A stretch of DNA of 64,000 nt, from positions 150,172-214,171 of the forward strand of contig NZ_JAIVEM010000044.1 of the NCBI RefSeq assembly GCF_020404765.1. Direction: 5' to 3'. The DNA comes from Paenibacillus sp. BJ-4. Lineage in GTDB: Bacteria > Bacillota > Bacilli > Paenibacillales > Paenibacillaceae. Position numbers and translations under genes: made by a program. How positions within the stretch are numbered: the first letter of the stretch is position 1; each line of letters begins with the position of its first letter. Below the pieces are notes generated by a model. The model searched no databases and was not told the origin of the DNA. It was given only the letters and a program-made list of their open reading frames with translations. Shown here in pieces: positions 1 through 10,300 of this stretch.

Positions 1-1024
1 CAATAAAAGAAAAAGACGACAGCCAAATAAACGATTTGGTAAACTTGCGAGCATCCTCAACATTCCGACGACCCATGCATTGCCCGACCACCGTCACAAT
101 GGTAAGCGCCAGCGCATTCGCAGGGATTTGGAACACGTTAGCCAATGATGAGCAGATGGCGTTCGTTGCCAGCGCATACGTCCCCAGGTTCACAATGAAA
201 ATCTGGGTTAAAATTTTACCCCCATTAAAAAACATCTGTTCCGCTGCGAACGGAAGTCCGATGAACAGAATTTTTTTGAGCATCGCTATATTAAAATAAA
301 ACATATCTCTGATTTGAACACGCAGATCATCATCTACCCTGACCAAATAGATCAACGCGCAGACGGCTGCCGCATATCTGGACACATTCACCGCAATGGT
401 CATGCCCAGCACACCCATGTGCAAAAGATTGATAAATACTACATTTAAGACCACATACGAAAGGTTCATAATGAGAGAAAGTGCCAAAGATGCCCGCGTC
501 TTCCCTATTCCCCTCAGTGCCCCACATACCGCCTCAACCACCGCAATTCCAACGAAAGATACACAGCTTCCCAGCAGATATACCTTGCCGTTGGCCAATA
601 CATCCGGCGAGGCAGAGCCGAACAGAACACCTAAAATCGGATTGTACAACGCAATCATAAACAAACTGATGCATAAGGCCAGCAAGGAAACGGAGGAAAT
701 GGTGCCGGATGCGGCCTTGGAGACCATCAGGTCGTTGCCGCTCCCCCTATACTGCGCAACGACAACCGTCCCCCCGGTTGACACCGCGACAAACACATTA
801 ATCAGAAAAATATTCAGGGAATCAATCATATTTACCGCACTGACCGCCGCCATCCCTGATGAGCTAATCATGGCGGTGTTCACCAAATTAAGCCCCACAA
901 TAAAGGCCTGATCAATCAGAAGCGGGATAAACAGAGCAATAATCTGTCGATAATCAATAGATTCTCCCGTAAAATGCTTGTTCAGAAAGCCATGCGTTCT
1001 CATTCTTACACTCAGTTGGCTCAT
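1..1024 (-). CDS. MATE family efflux transporter, C-terminus beyond the window edge
   Basis: Reading the minus strand from an ATG at 1024 gives about 341 residues with no stop before position 1. The protein is very hydrophobic, with a charged N-terminus (MSQLSVRMRTHGFLNKHF) followed by repeated membrane helices. Segments such as ALRGIGKTRASL and GGTVVVAQYRGSG match the MATE (multidrug and toxin extrusion) family, which exports organic cations or drugs in exchange for Na+ or H+. Two halves of six helices are expected, and the first half plus part of the second is visible. The ribosome site is weak (AAAAAG), so the start is less certain than the frame. The substrate cannot be read from sequence. 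Confidence 0.85.
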   Translation of the reverse strand, partial: MSQLSVRMRTHGFLNKHFTGESIDYRQIIALFIPLLIDQAFIVGLNLVNTAMISSSGMAAVSAVNMIDSLNIFLINVFVAVSTGGTVVVAQYRGSGNDLMVSKAASGTISSVSLLALCISLFMIALYNPILGVLFGSASPDVLANGKVYLLGSCVSFVGIAVVEAVCGALRGIGKTRASLALSLIMNLSYVVLNVVFINLLHMGVLGMTIAVNVSRYAAAVCALIYLVRVDDDLRVQIRDMFYFNIAMLKKILFIGLPFAAEQMFFNGGKILTQIFIVNLGTYALATNAICSSLANVFQIPANALALTIVTVVGQCMGRRNVEDARKFTKSFIWLSSFSFI

Positions 1025-1205
1025 ATCATCACATTCTTTTTATCAAATTGAAAAAAACCCTTCACCAGAAGAGCTTTCATTGCGAAAAAATGTATAAAGT
1101 TGCAAGGCTAGGCATGCCTAGTTCTTGATTCCGTACACTTTTCTCTACATAGAAAGTATCACTCCAAAAGAAAATCCTGTCAATAGTTTTGCTCACATTT
1201 TAAAT

Positions 1206-1242
1206 AGAAAAAAACAAAAACCTGCTCAACTTAGTGAACAGG
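1206..1242 (-). terminator. Rho-independent terminator of the GPH transporter/GH127 operon
   Basis: On the minus strand CCTGTTCA and TTGAGCAGG form an imperfect stem at 1221-1242, followed by a long T-rich run. It lies about 55 bases after the transporter stop codon and separates that operon from the MATE gene. Confidence 0.8.
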
Positions 1243-1296
1243 CCTTCGGGCAGGAATACAATGTTTTATAATATCATTAACATCTTGTTATAGGAA

Positions 1297-2670
1297 TTAA
1301 TTAGATCCTCTTGCAATTAAATCTTGTTGAATGGAGGCTTCATTCTTTTCGAATTTTTTATAAAAGAACATAGGAATGATGCCGATCAGGAAGATGATAA
1401 ACGGTAGCCAGATAAAGCTAAACTGAATTCCGGACAATGCAGTAGGCGTTTGGACCTTCCCGGCGATATAGCCTGTGCTGCCCATAACCCATGCTGGCAA
1501 TAATCCACCGATCCCACTGCCTGCTTTAATACAAAATGCGCTGCCAATCGAGGTCAGGAACCCACTTGCCCGAATTCCATTTTTCCATTCCCCATAATCC
1601 ACTGTATCTGACAGCATTGCAAATGGCATCGAACATGCGAAGCCTGAACCTAACGCACCAATAATCCAACCGGCAACAATGAGGGTTAAGTTGGCGCTTC
1701 CCAATAAAATCACAACCTGCCCCAATGCAGCCAGTATCAATCCGATAATCATGATTGAATTTTTACTTAATTTTCTGGCGAACATCGGAATTAGAACCAT
1801 CGAGATTAATTGTATAGAGGTCAGTCCATTGATTAAAGGAACCAAGTCCTTGCTGTCCAGATTGTATTGCAGATAAAAGATGAGCGTGGATGAACGGATG
1901 TTCAAGCCAATCCAATAACACAAGTTAGCAGCTACAACAAGCATCCAGGGCCAGTTTCGTTTGATGGCTGCAAAGCTCTTGGCAATCGGAATCGACTTGG
2001 TTTTAACGGCTGTATTTTCTCGCAAATCGGCGAACGCGATTAAAAACATGATAACCGCCATGATTCCGAATAAAATGAGCGTTAAAGAAAAACCTTTTTG
2101 ATCATTCCCCTGTCCAAAGAAAGTCACCAGCGGTAGCGTAAACGTCGTGGCGATGAAGAAGCCCACATTCCCCCCGACCATACGGAAGGAGTTTAGCACG
2201 ACGCGCTCATTTGAGTTGGTACTCAGGTTAGGTAGAATGGAGGTTATTGGTGTACTAATCCCTGTATACAGGATGCCAGCTATGATATAAGTAATGGCAG
2301 CGTATGCAATTTTTCCAGACTCACTCCAGTTGGGTGTCGTAAACGTAAGCACCATGAACACGGCAAACGGAATAGATAGCCATAGAAAATAAGGGCGGCT
2401 CTGCCCATATTTGGATTTGGTCCGGTCAATCAGGATTCCCCAGATCGGGGCATCAATGGCGTCGATAAAGCGGGTGATAAAAAGCAGCGTCCCGGCAATC
2501 CCAATAGAAAGACCAAATACATCCGTATAAAAATATAATAGATAGCTGGAAATGACACAGTATAAAAGATTGCCAGCTGTATCCGTTAATGAATAGCTGA
2601 TTTTACGATGAAAAGGAACGGTACTGGCTGCTTTCTCAGGTGGTTCCGTACTCACAATTCTCGTGCTCAT
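1297..2670 (-). CDS. GPH-family sugar:cation symporter (MFS superfamily)
   Basis: A 457-residue membrane protein with about twelve helices, resembling the glycoside-pentoside-hexuronide:cation symporters (MelB, XynP, YicJ group). These take up oligosaccharides or glycosides with Na+ or H+. The N-terminal part has the family pattern around ITRFIDAIDAPIWGILIDRT, with the conserved Asp residues of the first helices and loop. The open frame begins at 2688, but AGGAGAG lies just before the ATG at 2670, so MSTRIV is the probable N-terminus. The gene follows the GH127 gene by 27 bases, so the two are probably one operon importing and cleaving arabinose-containing saccharides. The exact substrate is inferred from the neighbour. 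Confidence 0.87.
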   Translation of the reverse strand: MSTRIVSTEPPEKAASTVPFHRKISYSLTDTAGNLLYCVISSYLLYFYTDVFGLSIGIAGTLLFITRFIDAIDAPIWGILIDRTKSKYGQSRPYFLWLSIPFAVFMVLTFTTPNWSESGKIAYAAITYIIAGILYTGISTPITSILPNLSTNSNERVVLNSFRMVGGNVGFFIATTFTLPLVTFFGQGNDQKGFSLTLILFGIMAVIMFLIAFADLRENTAVKTKSIPIAKSFAAIKRNWPWMLVVAANLCYWIGLNIRSSTLIFYLQYNLDSKDLVPLINGLTSIQLISMVLIPMFARKLSKNSIMIIGLILAALGQVVILLGSANLTLIVAGWIIGALGSGFACSMPFAMLSDTVDYGEWKNGIRASGFLTSIGSAFCIKAGSGIGGLLPAWVMGSTGYIAGKVQTPTALSGIQFSFIWLPFIIFLIGIIPMFFYKKFEKNEASIQQDLIARGSN

Positions 2671-2697
2671 GATCTCTTCTCTCCTCATGCGAATGAA

Positions 2698-4641
2698 TTA
2701 TGATTCATAAACCCATACACGCATTTCCCCTTTGGCCCGATTGCACCAAGCATAGTAAGGAATAGCGGTGATTTGTTGCGGAACAAGTTCAGGCGGCTCC
2801 GAGCTATATAATGCAGTCGAGCTTTTCACCCGATAACCTTCTGCGGTCAGCTTTACAATGCCACCCAGCAGGCTTTCGCTAAATTCTTCCGTAATGAGGC
2901 TGTTCTTCGGCAATCGTAACCCTGCCAGGTTGGACCCATTATCTACTTCTTCCAGACAAAATACGACGGGGCCACGTTGCAGAGCAATTTGCTGCTGGTT
3001 CATGGAAACAAGCGGATTGCTCCGAACGCGTTCAACCGGCATGGCCAAATGTAAGGAAACTACATCACCGTCATTCCAGAGGCGCTCAATCTCAACATAC
3101 CCTTTTTCCAGATAGTCTAATGAAATGGCTTCTCCATTCACCTGTACCTCTGCTTGTTTGCACCAGCCCGGAATCCGCAGCGCCCATGTAAATGAGGCGG
3201 GCTCTGTTACATGAATCGAAAAGCTCAAATCCGCGTCCCATGGATAACGATGAGTTTGTGTGATTTCAACCTCTTGACCGGATAAAGTCAGGTTCACCTT
3301 GCCTGCAATATACAGATGTGTATACAACGTATCCTCGGTTTGGGTGTACATATTGTCCTCGACCGATGCGATCATGCGGGCCAAATTGGGCGGACAGCAC
3401 GCACAGAAGAACCATTTTTGCCGTTCTGTTTTTACATGTCCCTGATCCTTTCTGGATTTTTGATACGGATTAACTTCCAGTGGATTCACGTAGAAAAACC
3501 GTTTACCATCCAGATCCATCCCACTGATCGTTCCATTGTATAACGCACGTTCCAGTACATCGGCATATTTCTGGTCTGGCGACAAGCGCAGCATACGATT
3601 GGCCCAGAAGGCCAGCCCTACCGAGGCACAGGTTTCGCAGTACATGCTGTCATTGGGCAGATCATGCTGGCAAGTGAATGCTTCCCCATTGACAGCAGAT
3701 CCGATCCCGGCAGTGATGTACATTTTGTGGTTCGTTACATCCTCCCACAGCGTTTCACAGGTTTTTAACAGGGAAGCATCTCCCGTTTTTGCAGCCAAAT
3801 CCGCCATTGCAATATACAGATACATCGCTCTTACTGCATGACCGACAGCTTCTTTTTGCTCACGCACAGGCTGGTGTGCCTGCTGGTATTCGAAGCCTAA
3901 GCCAAAATTAACGTTGTTATCATCGTTCCAGGTAGGCTCTGTTTGAATGTGTTTCCTGTTGCCTTGCTCCTCCACAAAATAAATCGGATGCTGCCCCCGC
4001 TGCTCGATAAAATATTGCGCTAATTTGAGATATTGATCCTTGGCAGTTACGTCGTATAATTTGATCAGGGCCAGTTCAATTTCTTCATGCCCCGGGTAAC
4101 CTTTCTTTTTCCCTTCTTCCATACCAAAGATTTGCTGAATCAGGTCTACGTATTTCTCCATGATGTGAAGAAACTTCGTTTTGCCCGTCGTTTCATAATA
4201 AGCAACGGCCGCTTCTATAAAATGTCCCGCACAATATAGCTCATGATTATCTCTCAAGTTTGTCCAGCGATTATCGGGTTCCTTTAGCAAATAATACGTA
4301 TTCAGATATCCATCTTCAGCTTGAGCTCTTCCCAACAGCGCAATCACTTCATCCGCTCGCTCTTCAAGCGCAGGATTCGGATGATCCCTTAAGCTAAAGG
4401 CAACCGTTTCTAGCCATTTGGCCAGATCACTGTCCTGGAAAACGGTTCCATAATATTCCCCACTGGATTCCCCAGCCGCAATTTTAAAGTTTTCAATCGC
4501 ATGACTGGGTTCTGTATCTGGTAATTCATCATTTAATGCTTTCCACTGATAAGGAATGACCTCTTCCGCTACAACTTGCTTATACTTTTTCCAAAATAAA
4601 TCATCCACGATGACATGCTTCACTGGCTTTGCCGTTTTCAT
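2698..4641 (-). CDS. GH127 beta-L-arabinofuranosidase-like glycoside hydrolase
   Basis: A 647-residue protein of the GH127 (formerly DUF1680) family, whose founding members release beta-L-arabinofuranose by a cysteine-based, zinc-assisted mechanism. The expected catalytic and metal residues are visible: the Glu in NGEAFTCQHD near residue 320, the Glu and Cys in YCETCAS near 336, and the paired Cys in FCACCPPN near 412. The N-terminal two thirds fits an alpha/alpha barrel and the rest beta-sandwich domains. There is no signal peptide, so it works in the cytoplasm on imported sugars. AGGAAGGG precedes the ATG. It leads the operon with the GPH symporter, and the AraC gene faces it across a 193-base intergenic region. 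Confidence 0.9.
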   Translation of the reverse strand: MKTAKPVKHVIVDDLFWKKYKQVVAEEVIPYQWKALNDELPDTEPSHAIENFKIAAGESSGEYYGTVFQDSDLAKWLETVAFSLRDHPNPALEERADEVIALLGRAQAEDGYLNTYYLLKEPDNRWTNLRDNHELYCAGHFIEAAVAYYETTGKTKFLHIMEKYVDLIQQIFGMEEGKKKGYPGHEEIELALIKLYDVTAKDQYLKLAQYFIEQRGQHPIYFVEEQGNRKHIQTEPTWNDDNNVNFGLGFEYQQAHQPVREQKEAVGHAVRAMYLYIAMADLAAKTGDASLLKTCETLWEDVTNHKMYITAGIGSAVNGEAFTCQHDLPNDSMYCETCASVGLAFWANRMLRLSPDQKYADVLERALYNGTISGMDLDGKRFFYVNPLEVNPYQKSRKDQGHVKTERQKWFFCACCPPNLARMIASVEDNMYTQTEDTLYTHLYIAGKVNLTLSGQEVEITQTHRYPWDADLSFSIHVTEPASFTWALRIPGWCKQAEVQVNGEAISLDYLEKGYVEIERLWNDGDVVSLHLAMPVERVRSNPLVSMNQQQIALQRGPVVFCLEEVDNGSNLAGLRLPKNSLITEEFSESLLGGIVKLTAEGYRVKSSTALYSSEPPELVPQQITAIPYYAWCNRAKGEMRVWVYES

Positions 4642-4664
4642 TGGATAAACATCCCTTCCTGAAA

Positions 4665-4679
4665 ATAGAACGCTTTCAT
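4665..4679 (-). promoter_or_regulatory. Putative CcpA catabolite-responsive element (cre)
   Basis: The minus-strand sequence ATGAAAGCGTTCTAT matches the cre consensus WTGNAANCGNWNNCW at all but one fixed base. It lies 24-38 bases upstream of the GH127 start, where a bound CcpA could block transcription. Glucose repression of this operon would suit its sugar-use role. HprK and an HPr-family protein, which feed CcpA, are encoded elsewhere in the window. Confidence 0.55.
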
Positions 4680-4834
4680 TTTTGAAAAAATAAAGATAAA
4701 GTAATGATTATACCGACCAGGCTAACCTGAGCTTCCCTTGCTACAGTCCTTATTTTATCAACCTGAATTTATAAAAAAAATCGCGATCTTTAACTAAAAG
4801 TTATACGATTTCACACACAAAGGAGCTGACTTCC

Positions 4835-5710
4835 ATGAGCAAAACAGACTTTCTATCTTTCCTTGTCCCTCCATTGCCTTATTTCATTGAGGGGAATTTT
4901 ACTACATACCAAAAAGGGGACTGGCACCCGAATCGTTATAACTTGGGCTATTTTGACGTTATTATCATCAAAGAAGGGCTGCTGCACATTGGTGAAGAGG
5001 ATGATGCGTGGAAGGCAACTGAAAATTACGCCCTCATTCTTGAACCGGATAAACACCATTTTCCCATTGAGGCATGTACAGAACAAACCTCCTTTTATTG
5101 GTTCCATTTCCAAACGAATAGTACGTGGCGCGCGCAATCCTCGCCCAACCTGATCACACCTAGCTCACCCATTCCCGAGTTGCATTTTCATTCCGAGCAT
5201 ACAACAATCCACTTACCCAAATTCCAAAAAATAATTAATCCCAATGAGCTGTTTTTCAAATTGGACTACTTGTTAGCCTCTACCTTAAAGCCTAGAAAGC
5301 TGGCGCTATGGGAGACCCAACAGACGTTTGTGAATATTTTTCAGAGCTTGGAATATGATGAGAATTACAAGAGCAGTTCCTCCAAGTTAGCAGAACAGAT
5401 CGAAATATACTTAAAACAAAATTACAAAAATACAATCACCAACAAAGACTTGGAGGCTCATTTTCACGTCCATCAAAACTATCTCGCCAGATGCATGAAG
5501 GTCGCCTTCCAGCGCACGCCGCTTGAATATTTAATGGATTACCGACTGGATCAGGGGCGCAGTCTATTGCTGCAAACCGACTGGTCTGTGCAACAAATTA
5601 CGGAGGAAACGGGATTCTCCCAAGCAAGCTATTTCTCCAAATGCTTTAAAGAAAAGTTCGGGATGTCCCCCAAAAATTATAGACAACAATACTGGAAGCC
5701 AGCTAATTGA
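4835..5710 (+). CDS. AraC family transcriptional regulator
   Basis: A 291-residue protein with an N-terminal cupin-like ligand-binding half (about residues 15-150) and a C-terminal pair of helix-turn-helix motifs (about 185-288). The first recognition helix area reads HFHVHQNYLARCMK. The second reads EETGFSQASYFSKCFKEKFG, the classic AraC signature. The ribosome site AAAGGAG precedes the ATG. It is transcribed away from the GH127-symporter operon and most likely activates that operon in response to an arabinose-type sugar. The inducer is inferred only from context. Confidence 0.88.
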   Translation: MSKTDFLSFLVPPLPYFIEGNFTTYQKGDWHPNRYNLGYFDVIIIKEGLLHIGEEDDAWKATENYALILEPDKHHFPIEACTEQTSFYWFHFQTNSTWRAQSSPNLITPSSPIPELHFHSEHTTIHLPKFQKIINPNELFFKLDYLLASTLKPRKLALWETQQTFVNIFQSLEYDENYKSSSSKLAEQIEIYLKQNYKNTITNKDLEAHFHVHQNYLARCMKVAFQRTPLEYLMDYRLDQGRSLLLQTDWSVQQITEETGFSQASYFSKCFKEKFGMSPKNYRQQYWKPAN

Positions 5711-5714
5711 ACAG

Positions 5715-5768
5715 ATTACATCTCCTTTACATTCTCACCGTACTCTTCTGATATTGTCCCTTTATACT
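5715..5768 (+). promoter_or_regulatory. Possible PhoP-controlled promoter of the phytase gene
   Basis: Two TTACA-type repeats (5715-5720 and 5726-5731) are spaced by exactly one helical turn (11 bases). A TATACT -10 element follows at 5763-5768, with no good -35. This resembles Bacillus Pho-box architecture (TTAACA-like repeats with 11-base period). A phytase controlled by phosphate starvation would make sense, but the boxes are only two and imperfect. Confidence 0.35.
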
Positions 5769-5810
5769 AAATCAGTTATTTGATCCTGCTTCATGAAAAG
5801 GGGTATACAT

Positions 5811-7208
5811 ATGAAGGCAACTAGATTAGCGTTATTAACCATTTTGATAGGAACTCTCATTGCACCTGGAATGACCCATGCGGCAGAGGCGCAACCCTCC
5901 GGGTATGCACCACTACGAACACTGGCAGATACCATGGGTGCTACAATTACCTGGGATAGTGACGACAAGTCTGCTTTGGTAAAGCTGAAAAACGGTATCG
6001 TCGGAACCTTTACTGTCGGTGAGAAGCAATATCGCCTGGCCGGTCAAACCGGGGAAGCGGACCACGAAATTAAGATGGTCGGGGGGGATATATATCTTCC
6101 TGCCAAGCTTCTTACCACGCTTAAGGCAGAAAACAGCAAATATGCTGATCCTAAAGACGCTGTTCCTACCTATAAAGTGACTCCATCTGCCGAAACAGAA
6201 GCAGTGGAGGATGGAGACGACACAGCCGACGATCCTGCGATTTGGCTCAATCCGGTCAATCCGGAAAACAGCAGAATTCTGGCCACCAATAAAGGCGGCG
6301 GGATTCTGGTCTATGATCTGGAAGGCAAGCAGCTGCAGAACTTTAAAGTCGGAAAAATGAACAACGTGGATATCCGTTACGGGTTTACACTGGGCGGTAA
6401 AAAAATTGATATTGCAGGGGCGACCAATCGCACCAACAACACTGTAGATATTTTTGCTATTGACGGGGTATCCGGAACGCTAACAAACGTGGTTAACAAG
6501 CCTATTAAATCATCTATGAAAGAAGTGTACGGCTTCAGCTTGTACCATAGCCTTAAGACAGATAAGTTTTACGCACTCGTTTTGGGCAAAGAGGGTGAAT
6601 TTGAACAATATGAGCTAACTGACAACGGAAGCGGCAAAATTGACGGCAAGCTTGTCCGCCAGTTCAAGCTCGCTACGCAATCCGAGGGCATGGTGGCTGA
6701 TGATGAATATGGTACAGTCTATATCGCTGAAGAGGATCACGCCATTTGGAAATATGAGGCCGAGCCAGACAGTTCTTCTGAGCCGCTACGACGTGTTGAT
6801 ATTGCAGATGGGCGCAGACTTCAAGACGATATAGAGGGGCTTACATTGTATTACGGCAAAGACGGCAAGGGATACCTCATGGCCTCCAGTCAAGGAAACA
6901 GCAGCTATGCAATCTATGAACGGCAAGGCGACAATGCTTATATAAGCAACTTTACGATCAGCGCCAGCCCTACAGTCGACGGTACCTCTGTTACAGACGG
7001 TATTGATGTTCTTGGCTATGGACTGGGCAAGAATTTCCCGCACGGTATCTTCGTTGCACAAGATGATGAAAATCTACAAAACGACAAAAAGTTGAATCAG
7101 AACTTTAAACTGGTGCCTTGGGAGCGAATCGCTACGGGAGCGCCTACCCCGCTCACAATAGACGATGGCATCAACCCACGTGAATTGGTTAACAGAAGCA
7201 CGCGATAA
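5811..7208 (+). CDS. phy: Secreted beta-propeller (3-)phytase with N-terminal stalk domain
   Basis: A 465-residue exported protein. Residues 1-24 form a signal peptide ending near THA-AEA. Residues 30-100 resemble the stalk (copper amine oxidase N-terminal-like) domain common in Paenibacillus secreted proteins. From residue 120 on it matches beta-propeller phytases of the Bacillus type, starting with DDTADDPAIWLNP and including NNVDIRYGF, TNRTNNTVDIF and an acidic GEFEQYEL region. These enzymes use Ca2+ to remove phosphate from phytate outside the cell. A longer frame starts at 5793, but AAAAGGGG (5796-5803) lies seven bases before the ATG at 5811, which also begins a proper signal peptide. 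Confidence 0.88.
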   Translation: MKATRLALLTILIGTLIAPGMTHAAEAQPSGYAPLRTLADTMGATITWDSDDKSALVKLKNGIVGTFTVGEKQYRLAGQTGEADHEIKMVGGDIYLPAKLLTTLKAENSKYADPKDAVPTYKVTPSAETEAVEDGDDTADDPAIWLNPVNPENSRILATNKGGGILVYDLEGKQLQNFKVGKMNNVDIRYGFTLGGKKIDIAGATNRTNNTVDIFAIDGVSGTLTNVVNKPIKSSMKEVYGFSLYHSLKTDKFYALVLGKEGEFEQYELTDNGSGKIDGKLVRQFKLATQSEGMVADDEYGTVYIAEEDHAIWKYEAEPDSSSEPLRRVDIADGRRLQDDIEGLTLYYGKDGKGYLMASSQGNSSYAIYERQGDNAYISNFTISASPTVDGTSVTDGIDVLGYGLGKNFPHGIFVAQDDENLQNDKKLNQNFKLVPWERIATGAPTPLTIDDGINPRELVNRSTR

Positions 7209-7254
7209 TACCCGTCAAAAAGTTACGTTCAACATCAAAGCTCCATCCATAGAA

Positions 7255-7312
7255 AATATGGGGTGTCCCAAAAGCCATAAAACGGCTGCTTGGGACACCC
7301 CATATTGTTTTT
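7255..7312 (+). terminator. Very strong Rho-independent terminator, probably bidirectional
   Basis: A perfect 17-base stem (7255-7271 with 7290-7306) carries an extra AGCC/GGCT stem in its loop, and is followed by GTTTTT on the plus strand. It sits between the convergent phytase and GH51 genes and could end both transcripts. Confidence 0.85.
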
Positions 7313-7357
7313 AAGCAGGAAAAGGTTTTACCACCATTACCCTAACCATCTCGTACT

Positions 7358-10300
7358 CTACGCTTTAAGATCCAACACCAGCACATTCACCGAATTAGCG
7401 GGTAATTGCAGAAGAATCGCGTTATTACTGAGCGAAACCTGCTGCTCAGTAGGCACAACCTTCTCATCATTCTTTTTATTCACGTTCGGTACATGAACCA
7501 GAGAAGCACCGCCGGTTAATGTAATCAGCTTGGCGATGGAATCCACACTCACATCTTGAAGGTTCAACTGCGTGGCCTTATCCACGTTGTCAGCATTTAC
7601 GAGCTTCACATATACATGCTCAGCATCTTTGGTCACCGAGTTGAACACATCACCGTTGTAAGCCTCCAGCTTGTAGTCCAGCTCTTTGCTGTTTGTCTCC
7701 CCATCGGTATAAGAGCAGATCAAGCTGCTGCCCGTTTCACCGCCGTAGTTCACCGTGATGGTGTAGTCCGTGTTGTCAGCAAGCTCTTCATAGCTGGCCG
7801 CTCTCAGGTTGCCTGCCGCCGTACTGGAAGAGTAGTCACCCATGGTATAGCCTTCTACACCTTGCTTGTAGACTTTCACGCCGGTTGCCTTGCCGCCGTA
7901 GCCGATCGCGTATTCAACAACCGTCTTTTTCTCGACGGAAATATCCGTGAGACCTGCCCCCACATAAAAACCATCGGTGCCGGAAATGCGTGAAGCGACC
8001 ACTTCCACCTTGTAATTCGTCCAGTGGTCGTTCAAGATATACAAGCCGTTCAGACCGCTATCTTGGGCTTTGAGGACAAGCCCCTTGCCTTCCTCCACCG
8101 TAGATCCCACGGAGCCGGGAATGACTTGCCAAGCTGAATTCAATTCCTTGGTAAAATCTTGATCCAACAGCACGCTGCCATCCCTGTTGGAAGTAACGGT
8201 CACACGTTTAATCACAACCTCGGCGTTGCCTGTCGCAATCTCAATTCCACCCCGGGGAACAAGCTCTATCGGCTTGCCGTTTTTATAGGTAGAGAAAGAG
8301 GTAGCCAATACTTTATTGCCCAAATATTTAGCAAACATTTGTTGCACATAGTAGTTCGGCGTAAACCATACGGTTTCGTCATCGAACCAAATACAATCCG
8401 GGGTCCATCTGTAGGTTCCGTCCGTCAGTACTTTGTTAAACAGCGGTGCATAGGCAGCCAGCAAAACGACATCAGCATTATTTTCAAAGCCAGTCATCAC
8501 CGCTGCCTCGGCTACTGCACCTGCCAATGTATTTTTATCCGTTGAGGCGTACTCACCAACGAAAACCTTTGACGTTTCCTTCCAGTTGATACTGCCGTCC
8601 GCGTTATAAGCTCTATAGTAGTAGTTATAGCGGTCCACATTATTCAGCAAATACTCGTTAGAACGGTAGTAGTGCTCATCCGCAATGGTGTCCATGTAAT
8701 CCTTCTGCTTCTCATACCAGGTCACGACCTCCTCTGTCACTTGGTTACCATCTGCAAAGGCAACCTTGGCCGATCCCGTAATATTGCCACTCAGGAATTT
8801 CCAGCCCTGCTGATATGCATCGTCGTCTGCTTGAGCGCCAACCGTGGAGATGATATGCAGCTCATAGCCCGGATAGTTTTTCACCATATACTCGTCAATG
8901 GACGTCTTGAACACTTCAAAGTTGGCGAAAAATTCTGTACCCCAATTTTCGTTCCCTACTCCCAAGTAATGCAGATCGAACGGAGCTTCATGGCCCATTT
9001 TTTCACGCATGGCAGCCCATTCATTATGCTCAAAATCCACGCTAATCGCAAAGTCGATCAGATCCGTAAAATTCTTAATATAATACTCTCTTAATGCGCC
9101 TCCAGCCGGATGTGCGTAATCGGAACGGGCTTGGCAGAGCACGCCGCAGGCCATAACCGGAAGCGGGGCCGCATTCAGGTCTTCTGCCAATTGGAAATAC
9201 TCCATATAACCAAGGCCCATGGTCATCATATAGCCCCATACATTAAAATTCTCCTTGCGCAGCTCGATATCGCCAATGGATTCCTTCCAGTCGTATACGT
9301 TCTCCCATATAAACGAACCCTCGGAGATACAACCGCCTGGAAAACGCAAAAACTTCGGATGCATGCCGACCAGCGCGTTCACCAGATCTTTTCTCAGCCT
9401 GTAATTAGGATTACCCTGAAAGTTAGCGTGTGCCGATGGAGATTGCTTTTCCTCTCCTGCGCCCCACACATCCTGTGGAAACAAGGATACCATATCGATT
9501 GAAATGTCCCCTGCAAACGTAAGCGCCAGTTGCCCCAGGACCGTAGCTGAGCCTGTCAGCACCAGCTTGGAATCAATGCCATACTTCTTCCACGTGTTGC
9601 CGCCCTCTACCTGTACGGTTACCGAATTACTAATGGCCTGTTCATCTGAATCTTGCAGTTGCAATGTAATGGTGCCCGCCGAATCGGCCTTCGCCCAGAT
9701 GGTGAAATCATATTTGGCTCCCTCCTGGATGGACATGGCACAATACTGGTTAGAATCGGCAAAGCCTTTGTTCCGAATGGTTGCACCATCCACTACCGTC
9801 ACATAATAAGCGTTCACTTCTTTATCCTTTACGCCCAAAAACTCATTTAAACCGCCGCTGTGCTGCGGAGTCATCTTATCCGTATCACCAGACCAGGCAA
9901 ACAGCGGGTTACGGTTCCGTCCTGTAGAGCAGCCGCATTCGCCGGAAGCATGGGAATACGTATCGAACTCAAAGGATTCAAAGGAGCGGTTCTGAACAAG
10001 CTCCGCATAAATCCCGCCATCAGCCGCATTATTGATATCTTCGTAGAACAAGCCGTACATCACTTCGCTGATATCCAGTACTTCCTTGTCCCCATGAATG
10101 TTCAACGTGTACGGAGGCAGTTGTTCCGGAAGAACCGATACTTCAAAGCTTTCTTCAATCCGGCTTGAGCCTCTCGTTAATGTCGCTGTAACGGTCACAC
10201 CCTGTGCGGAAGCAATAGCCTGAACCTGACCATCGTCAGAAAGTATATCCGGTCGGCTCGATTTCCAGGTCACTTTTACCCGTTCACCCATCAGAACCGT

